A stretch of DNA of 64,000 bases from Pseudomonas sp. JQ170C (lineage in GTDB: Bacteria; Pseudomonadota; Gammaproteobacteria; Pseudomonadales; Pseudomonadaceae): assembly GCF_035581345.1 (NCBI RefSeq), contig NZ_CP141608.1, forward strand, positions 5,734,501-5,798,500, written 5' to 3'. Under the pieces are notes generated by a model, which saw nothing but the letters and a program-made list of their open reading frames with translations, made no database searches and was not told the DNA's origin. Positions 58,604 through 64,000 of this stretch are shown here, in pieces (position 1 is the stretch's first letter; the number at the start of each line of letters is the position of its first letter). Made by a program: the position numbers and the translations under genes.

Positions 58604-59515
58604 ATGTCCAAACGTCTGGTGCCATCGATGGCCGCCCTGCAGTGTTTCGAGGCCGCCGCCCGGCACCTGAGCTTCACCCGTGCCGCCGAAGAACTGCACC
58701 TGACACAGAGCGCCGTCAGCAAACAAGTGGCGCAGCTCGAGGAAATGCTGCGCCATCACCTGTTCCTGCGGATTCGCCGCCGGCTGCAACTCACACCAGC
58801 AGGCGCGCTGTACCTGGCCGAGGTCAATAAGATTCTCACCCAGGTCGATATGTCCAGCCGCTACATCCTCTCCTACGGCCAGCAGACCGAAGTGCTCAAG
58901 GTGGCTACCCAGCCGAGCTTTGGCGTGCGCTGGTTGATTCCGCACCTCAAGGGCTTTGGTAAACGCCACCCGAACATCCACCTGGACATTCGCAACGAGA
59001 TGGAGCCCTTCGCCCTGCTCCAGGGTAAGGCCGATGTGGTGTTCTTCTATGGCCAGGGCACCTGGCCGGGGGCGACCTGCGTCGAGCTGTTCGGCGAGGA
59101 AGTGCTGCCGGTCTGCGCGCCGGAGCTGCTGCAGGGCCGCACCTTGAAGGACGCCAGCGAACTGTCCGAGCTGGTGCTCCTGCAAAGCACCTCGCGGCCT
59201 GAGGCCTGGCATGAATGGTTCCTGGAACAGGGGCTGCATTCGGCCCACAGCTATCACGGCCCGCGCTTCGATACGTTCTATATGAGCCTGAGCGCTGCCC
59301 AGGCCGGCTGCGGAGTGGCGCTGGTGCCGCGCTACCTGGTGGCGCAGGAGCTGGCCGAAGGCAAGCTGGTGGTGCCCTGGCAGCACAGCATGCGCAGCAG
59401 TGGCGCGCATTTCCTGGCCTTTGCCGAGCACGCCGCCGAGGTGCCCAAGGTGCGCGCGCTGGTCGACTGGATCGGCGCAGAACTGGCACCGCAAGGTCAC
59501 GAATTAACGGAATGA
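58604..59515 (+). CDS. LysR family regulator (GcvA-like), amaAB-associated
   Basis: The 303-residue protein has the N-terminal HTH (MAALQCFEAAARHLSFTRAA, ELHLTQSAVSKQVAQLEE) and a LysR substrate-binding domain (VLKVATQPSFGVRWLIPHL). It belongs to the GcvA-like branch. It is divergent from amaB and 80 bp ahead of hglS in the same direction, so it probably controls both; the inducer, perhaps 2-aminoadipate or a related metabolite, is inference. Confidence 0.92.
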   Translation: MSKRLVPSMAALQCFEAAARHLSFTRAAEELHLTQSAVSKQVAQLEEMLRHHLFLRIRRRLQLTPAGALYLAEVNKILTQVDMSSRYILSYGQQTEVLKVATQPSFGVRWLIPHLKGFGKRHPNIHLDIRNEMEPFALLQGKADVVFFYGQGTWPGATCVELFGEEVLPVCAPELLQGRTLKDASELSELVLLQSTSRPEAWHEWFLEQGLHSAHSYHGPRFDTFYMSLSAAQAGCGVALVPRYLVAQELAEGKLVVPWQHSMRSSGAHFLAFAEHAAEVPKVRALVDWIGAELAPQGHELTE

Positions 59516-59595
59516 CAGATCGACTTTTTTTCGCTTGCGGGAGCAGTGCATTCCTCGCTTTCATGTAGGGGTGCCCACTCACCAGGAAGCTTTCG

Positions 59596-60993
59596 ATGCC
59601 CGCTCAAGATTTCGTCAGCCCGGACAGCATTCGCGCGCAGTTCTCGGCCGCCATGTCGCTCATGTACAAGCAAGAGGTGCCGCTGTACGGCACGCTACTG
59701 GCACTGGTGAGCGAGATCAATCAGCAGGTGATGACCCAGCAACCGGAGGTTGCCCAGGCCCTGCGCTGGACCGGCGAGATTGAGCGCCTGGACCAGGAGC
59801 GCCACGGCGCCATCCGGGTAGGCACGGCCGAAGAGCTGGCCACCATCGCCCGCCTGTTTGCCGTCATGGGCATGCAGCCAGTGGGGTACTACGACCTCAG
59901 CTCGGCCGGCGTGCCGGTGCATTCCACGGCGTTTCGCGCGGTACACGAACAGTCGCTGCACATCAGCCCGTTCCGGGTATTCACCTCGCTGCTGCGCCTG
60001 GAGCTGATCGACAACCCGGCCTTGCGAGAACTGTCCCGCGAGATCCTCGCCAAGCGGCAGATCTTCACCCCGCGAGCGCTGGAGCTGATCCAGCAATTCG
60101 AGCGTGAAGGTGGCCTGAACGCCGATGATGCCCGCACCTTTGTCGATGAAGCCCTGCACACTTTCCGCTGGCACCACGACGCCACCGTGACCGCCGAGCA
60201 GTACCAGCAACTGCACGACCAGCACCGCCTGATTGCCGACGTGGTGGCCTTCAAGGGCCCGCACATCAACCACCTGACTCCCCGCACCCTGGACATCGAC
60301 GCCATCCAGCTGGGCATGCCGGCCAAGGGTATTCCCCCCAAGGCCGTGATCGAAGGCCCGCCGCCCCGCCGCTGCCCGATCCTTCTGCGTCAGACCAGCT
60401 TCAAGGCCCTGCAGGAAAAAGTCGCGTTCAGTGACCAGCAAGGAGCTGCCGGCGGCAGCCACACCGCGCGTTTCGGCGAGATCGAACAACGCGGTGCCGC
60501 CCTCACCCCCAAAGGCCGCCAGCTGTACGACCAACTGCTCGATGCCGCCCGCGAGGCCCTGGGCGGCGTGCCGGCCGAGGCCAATGCCGAGCGCTACATG
60601 AACCTGCTCAAGGAGTGCTTCAAGGCCTTCCCGGATGACCTGGCGCAGATGCGCGAGCAAGGTTTGGCGTACTTCCGCTACTTCGCGACCGAGCGCGGCA
60701 TGGCGGCGCGCGGCGATAGCGGTCGCCCGACTTCACTGGATGGCCTGATCGACGCCGGGCATGTCCATTTTGAAGCGCTGGTGTACGAGGACTTTTTGCC
60801 GGTCAGTGCGGCGGGGATCTTCCAGTCCAACCTGGGTGACGACGTCCAGAGCGAGTACGGCAGCAACGCCAACCGCGATGCCTTTGAACTGGCGCTGGGC
60901 AAGGCGGTGCAGGATGAGCTGGCGTTGTATGCACAGAGTGAGCAGCGGTCGCTGCAGGCGTGTGCACAGGCGTTGGGGTTGAGCGGTTTTTGA
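59596..60993 (+). CDS. hglS: 2-oxoadipate dioxygenase/decarboxylase (2-hydroxyglutarate synthase, DUF1338)
   Basis: The 465-residue protein matches HglS/YdcJ of the DUF1338 family, the Fe(II)-dependent enzyme that converts 2-oxoadipate to D-2-hydroxyglutarate with loss of CO2. Metal ligands reported for the P. putida enzyme appear as H70 and H226 (E65-H70-G-A-I-R74 and NHLTPR) and E295 (FGEIEQRG; numbered 294 there), and R74, a substrate-binding arginine, is present. AGGAA precedes the ATG. The next gene is a LysR regulator across a REP pair. This step links amaAB's product to central metabolism. Confidence 0.92.
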   Translation: MPAQDFVSPDSIRAQFSAAMSLMYKQEVPLYGTLLALVSEINQQVMTQQPEVAQALRWTGEIERLDQERHGAIRVGTAEELATIARLFAVMGMQPVGYYDLSSAGVPVHSTAFRAVHEQSLHISPFRVFTSLLRLELIDNPALRELSREILAKRQIFTPRALELIQQFEREGGLNADDARTFVDEALHTFRWHHDATVTAEQYQQLHDQHRLIADVVAFKGPHINHLTPRTLDIDAIQLGMPAKGIPPKAVIEGPPPRRCPILLRQTSFKALQEKVAFSDQQGAAGGSHTARFGEIEQRGAALTPKGRQLYDQLLDAAREALGGVPAEANAERYMNLLKECFKAFPDDLAQMREQGLAYFRYFATERGMAARGDSGRPTSLDGLIDAGHVHFEALVYEDFLPVSAAGIFQSNLGDDVQSEYGSNANRDAFELALGKAVQDELALYAQSEQRSLQACAQALGLSGF

Positions 60994-60996
60994 GCG

Positions 60997-61048
60997 ATTG
61001 CGGGGCAAGCCCGCTCCTGCATCGGTAGGAGCGGGCTTGCCCCGCGAT
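60997..61048. repeat. inverted pair of REP elements after hglS
   Basis: Copies at 60997-61020 and 61024-61048 face each other with a 3-base spacer; the last base of the second copy is part of the stop codon of the convergent LysR gene. Confidence 0.92.
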
Positions 61049-61965
61049 CACAGCATCACCACCTTCGGCAAGTCCATGGCATCCGCCTCGCCCTGCAAGA
61101 AGTCGCTCAAGCGCCGCAAGCGCTCCCCGCCCGGCCGGGTTTTCGGCCACACCAGGTAGTAGTCCAGGCCGCTGGCCACCGCCGTCGGCCACGGCAGGCT
61201 CAAGCGCCCCTGGGCGACGTCCTCGGCGACCATCAGCAGATCCCCCATCGACACCCCATAGCCCCGTGCAGCGGCAATCATGCCCAGCTCCAGCGTATCG
61301 AACACCTGCCCGCCCCTGAGCGAGACCTTGTCGGTCAGCCCCATGCGCGCCAGCCATGCGCGCCAGTCGCGTTTGTCCGGGGTCGGATGCAGCAGCTCGA
61401 CACCTGCCAGGCGCCGGACATCCCACGGGCCTTCATCGAGCAATTCAGGCGCGCCCACCGGTATCAGCAGCTCGGAAAACAGCCGGGCCACTTCCCAGTC
61501 CGGTGGAAAGTGACCATCGCCCAGCAACACGGCGCAATCGAAGGGCTCATGGTTGAAGTCCACATGGTCGACGTCCATCCAGGCGCTGGTGAGCTGCACC
61601 TCGTTACCCGGCTGCAGGTGACGAAAGCGACTGAGCCGGGCCAGCAACCAGCGCATGGTCAAAGTCGAGGGGGCTTTCATGCGCAGGATGTCGTCCTCGC
61701 TGCGCAGGGTGTTGCAGGCCCGTTCCAGCGCGGCGAACCCCTCGCGAACACCCGGCAGCAGCAACCGCGCGGCTTCACTCAACTGCAGGCTGCGGCCATT
61801 GCGCACAAACAAGCGGCAGGCGAAGTGCTCTTCGAGGGTGCGGATATGCCGGCTGACCGCACTTTGGGTAATCGATAACTCATCCCCGGCACGGGTGAAC
61901 GAGCTGTGCCGGGCAGCGGCTTCAAAAGCCCGCAAGGCATACAGGGGCGGTAAACGACGAGACAT
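61048..61965 (-). CDS. LysR family regulator, second
   Basis: The 305-residue protein starts SRRLPPLYALRAFEAAARHS and has the HTH (SFTRAGDELSITQSAVSRHI) and a GcvA-type sensor domain (DDILRMKAPSTLTMRWLLAR). It is divergent from the MATE gene and convergent with hglS. It may regulate the exporter or itself; an inverted repeat lies in the 155-bp gap. Its stop codon overlaps the REP pair. Confidence 0.9.
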   Translation of the reverse strand: MSRRLPPLYALRAFEAAARHSSFTRAGDELSITQSAVSRHIRTLEEHFACRLFVRNGRSLQLSEAARLLLPGVREGFAALERACNTLRSEDDILRMKAPSTLTMRWLLARLSRFRHLQPGNEVQLTSAWMDVDHVDFNHEPFDCAVLLGDGHFPPDWEVARLFSELLIPVGAPELLDEGPWDVRRLAGVELLHPTPDKRDWRAWLARMGLTDKVSLRGGQVFDTLELGMIAAARGYGVSMGDLLMVAEDVAQGRLSLPWPTAVASGLDYYLVWPKTRPGGERLRRLSDFLQGEADAMDLPKVVML

Positions 61966-62041
61966 GGGAAAGCGTCCAGGTAAACCGGGAAAGGGTCCTC
62001 GGGATCATACTCGCATGAGTTTTAATCATGCCAATGATCGT

Positions 62042-62071
62042 TTTTATCCTTTTGTGGATCCGCGGATAAAA
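62042..62071. promoter_or_regulatory. inverted repeat between LysR and MATE genes
   Basis: TTTTATCC (62042-62049) and GGATAAAA (62064-62071) are perfect 8-bp arms with a 14-bp spacer that contains part of a second palindrome, ATCCGCGGAT (62058-62067). It lies 49 bp before the MATE start codon; nearby CATGA-N7-TCATG (62012-62028 region) is also LysR-like. Confidence 0.4.
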
Positions 62072-62120
62072 GCCCAGAATCCGAGACTTTCCCTCATACC
62101 GCGTCAGAAAGGACGATCCA

Positions 62121-63512
62121 ATGCAGGCTGCACCGACTCATGAACTCAAGGCACTGCTGCGCCTGGCCGGTCCGTTGATCGCCTCGCAGTTGGCCCACAT
62201 GCTGATGGTGCTGACCGACACCCTGATGATGGCCCGTATCAGCCCGCAGGCCCTGGCCGGCGGTGGCCTGGGCGCAGCCGGCTATTCGTTCGTGTCGATT
62301 TTCTGCCTGGGCGTGATCGCGGCCGTGGGCACCCTGGTGGCGATTCGCAAAGGTGCCGGTGATATCGCCGGGGCTACCCGCCTGACCCAGGCCGGGCTAT
62401 GGCTGGCCTGGGCGATGGCGCTGGTGGCGGCCCTGGCGCTGTGGAACCTGGAGCCGGTGCTGTTGCTGCTCGGCCAGAGCCCGGCCAACGTCGAGTCGGC
62501 CGCCCAGTTCCTGCTCCTGCTGCCGCTGGCCCTGCCCGGCTACCTGAGCTTCATGGCCTTGCGCGGCTTTACCAGCGCCATCGGCCGCTCGACACCGGTG
62601 ATGGTCATCAGCCTGATCGGTACGGTGGCCAACTTCCTGCTCAACTATGCGCTGATCGAGGGCATGTTCGGCCTGCCCAAGCTGGGCCTGGTGGGGATCG
62701 GCCTGGTCACTGCCATCGTCGCCAACTGCATGGCGGTGGCCATGGCGCTGTACATCCGCTGGCACCCGGCGTACGCCCCCTACCCGATCCGTCAGGGCCT
62801 GAGCCGCCCGTCGTGGCCGGCCCTGCGTGAACTGTGGCGCCTGGGCTTGCCGATTGGCGGCACCTACACCGTTGAAGTCGGGCTGTTTGCCTTCGCTGCG
62901 CTGTGCATGGGTGTGCTCGGCAGCACTGAACTGGCGGCCCACCAGATCGCCCTGCAGATTGTCTCGACGGCCTTCATGATTCCAGCGGGGCTGTCTTACG
63001 CGGTGACCATGCGGGTAGGCCTCTACTACGGCGCCAACAACCTGCTCGGTGCCCGCCACGCCGGGCGCGTGGGGATTGGCTTCGGGGCAGCGATGATGCT
63101 CGGTTTTGCCATCCTGTTCTGGCTGTTGCCGGACCCGCTGGTGGGCCTGTTCCTCGATCACGATGACCCCGCCTTTGCCGACATCATCCAACTGGCCGTG
63201 AGCCTGTTGATGGTCGCTGCGTGGTTTGAACTGTTCGACGGTGTGCAAACCATCGCCATGGGCTCGATTCGTGGCCTCAAGGATGCCAAGACCACCTTCC
63301 TGGTCGGGCTGTTCTGCTACTGGGTGATTGGCGCGCCAGCAGCCTGGCTGCTGGCGTTTACCCTTGGCCTGGGCGCGGTGGGGGTCTGGTGGGGACTGGC
63401 ATCGGGGCTGGCCTGTGCGGCGATCAGTCTGACGCTGGCATTCGAGTGGCGGATGAAGCGGTTGCTGGGACATGCCGGGAACGTGAACAAGGCGACGGCT
63501 TCGCTGACCTGA
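62121..63512 (+). CDS. MATE family efflux transporter (NorM-like)
   Basis: The 463-residue protein has twelve predicted helices in two similar halves, with the MATE N-terminal signature LLRLAGPLIASQLAHMLMVL and LGAAGYSFVSIFCLGVIAAVGT, and the second-half motif ELAAHQIALQIVSTAFMIPAGLSYAVTMRVG (in part). NorM-type proteins exchange Na+ or H+ for cationic drugs and quinolones. The substrate here is unknown. AAAGGACGA precedes the ATG. It is divergent from the LysR gene. Confidence 0.9.
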   Translation: MQAAPTHELKALLRLAGPLIASQLAHMLMVLTDTLMMARISPQALAGGGLGAAGYSFVSIFCLGVIAAVGTLVAIRKGAGDIAGATRLTQAGLWLAWAMALVAALALWNLEPVLLLLGQSPANVESAAQFLLLLPLALPGYLSFMALRGFTSAIGRSTPVMVISLIGTVANFLLNYALIEGMFGLPKLGLVGIGLVTAIVANCMAVAMALYIRWHPAYAPYPIRQGLSRPSWPALRELWRLGLPIGGTYTVEVGLFAFAALCMGVLGSTELAAHQIALQIVSTAFMIPAGLSYAVTMRVGLYYGANNLLGARHAGRVGIGFGAAMMLGFAILFWLLPDPLVGLFLDHDDPAFADIIQLAVSLLMVAAWFELFDGVQTIAMGSIRGLKDAKTTFLVGLFCYWVIGAPAAWLLAFTLGLGAVGVWWGLASGLACAAISLTLAFEWRMKRLLGHAGNVNKATASLT

Positions 63513-63562
63513 TCGCCGGCAAAGCCCGCAGGATGGCGACAGCTTTGAGCGGCTACCGATTG

Positions 63563-63602
63563 CGTGTAGCCGCTGGCGACAGCCTGCGATCGGCCGCGCA
63601 GC
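63563..63602 (+). repeat. second repeat family, copy 2
   Basis: The sequence begins TGTAGCCGCTGGCGACAGCC and continues TGCGATCGGCCGCGCAGCGG. It is the inverse of 48300-48339 with one mismatch. It lies between the MATE gene and the EAL gene; the preceding GAGCGGCTACCGATTGCG may be a partner half. Confidence 0.85.
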
Positions 63603-63624
63603 GGACGTGCTTCAGCGACGGCCC

Positions 63625-64000
63625 CTACAGGGCCACCGACTGCTGGCCTGCGCCGCGCAGCAAAAAGCCCATCAACTCATCAATCGGCAACGGTCGGCTG
63701 ATGAGAAAGCCCTGTACCTGGTCGCAGCCATAGCTGCGCAGCAAGGCCATCTGCTCCGGCGTTTCCACGCCCTCGGCGACCACCTCCAGGTTGAGGTTGT
63801 GCGCCAGGTTGATCATGGCGTGGACCAGCTTGCGGTTTTCTTCACGCTGCTCCATGCCACCGACAAAACTGCGATCGACCTTGAGCAAAGTGATCGGCAG
63901 GCTGTTGAGGTGGACGAACGATGAAAAGCCGGTGCCGAAGTCGTCGAGAGAAAACCGTACCCCCAGGCGCCCGAGGGCATCCATGGTTTGCTTGACCAGA
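63625..64000 (-). CDS. EAL-domain cyclic-di-GMP phosphodiesterase (5' part beyond the window)
   Basis: This is the 3' end, about 124 codons, of a longer gene whose frame stays open at the window edge. Visible EAL motifs are DDFGTGFSS (catalytic and metal-binding), [16 protein letters not shown] and [11 protein letters not shown]. The domain therefore looks active; its upstream N-terminal sensory or GGDEF parts are not in view. It ends 22 bp after a copy of the second repeat family on the opposite side. Confidence 0.9.
   Translation of the reverse strand, partial: LVKQTMDALGRLGVRFSLDDFGTGFSSFVHLNSLPITLLKVDRSFVGGMEQREENRKLVHAMINLAHNLNLEVVAEGVETPEQMALLRSYGCDQVQGFLISRPLPIDELMGFLLRGAGQQSVAL

Overview
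The window is a stretch of chromosome from a Pseudomonas, most likely the P. putida group. The evidence is high-GC coding, core gene order (rho-trxA-ppx/ppk-hemB; algP-algQ-dsbB-hemYXDC-algR-argH; cyaA-rnk-cyaY-lptM-lysA-dapF-xerC; sutA-amtB-glnK-ubiK-comM; amaAB-hglS), many P. putida-type REP sequences, and a pipecolate/2-oxoadipate lysine-degradation cluster arranged as I remember it from P. putida KT2440. I see no phage, insertion sequence, CRISPR array, tRNA or rRNA. Almost everything is housekeeping or widely shared accessory DNA; species assignment is inference.

Layout. 1-5.8 kb: the 3' end of an RbbA-type ABC transporter with its permease, a FliL-like protein, a quinone oxidoreductase, a TonB-domain protein and ChaC. 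6.1-15.5 kb: a reductase with ubiD, rho, trxA, and the polyphosphate pair ppx and ppk, convergent and ending in one shared palindrome; ppk lies 19 bp behind hemB. 15.6-24.6 kb: DedA and a fatty acid hydroxylase that overlap tail to tail, ElbB, a YaiI-type protein, a cytochrome c/FTR1 iron permease fusion, an RhtB exporter, an ABC-F factor with a small MscS channel, and a TIGR02444 protein. 24.5-34.6 kb: the alginate and haem block (algP, an FKBP, algQ/rsd, dsbB-like, hemY, hemX, hemD, hemC, algR) and argH; no algZ/fimS sensor gene sits between algR and argH. 34.6-50.3 kb: a GST, small hypotheticals, cyaA, rnk, a DUF1289 gene, cyaY, lptM, lysA, dapF, a DUF484 gene, xerC, a HAD phosphatase, sutA, amtB, glnK, ubiK and comM.

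50.3-54.2 kb is the least ordinary part: two lipoproteins, an outer-membrane beta-barrel, and a two-gene unit with the architecture of ToxR/ToxS (a winged-helix DNA-binding domain joined through one membrane helix to a periplasmic domain with two cysteines, followed by a small membrane-anchored partner with overlapping start and stop codons). It is followed by an MscS-type channel with a cyclic-nucleotide-binding-like domain. 55.6-62 kb is a lysine catabolic island: amaA and amaB (pipecolate to 2-aminoadipate), a divergent LysR regulator, hglS (2-oxoadipate to 2-hydroxyglutarate) and a second LysR regulator. The window closes with a MATE exporter and the C-terminal part of an EAL-domain phosphodiesterase.

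Two dispersed repeat families decorate the gene borders: about 25-bp REPs, mostly as inverted pairs (36.1, 45.0, 48.65, 56.9 and 61.0 kb), and a different element of about 40 bp near 48.3 and 63.58 kb. Start codons were chosen by Shine-Dalgarno spacing, overlap with neighbours and family length. No database search was possible, so names rest on recognised motifs, remembered family sequences and gene order.
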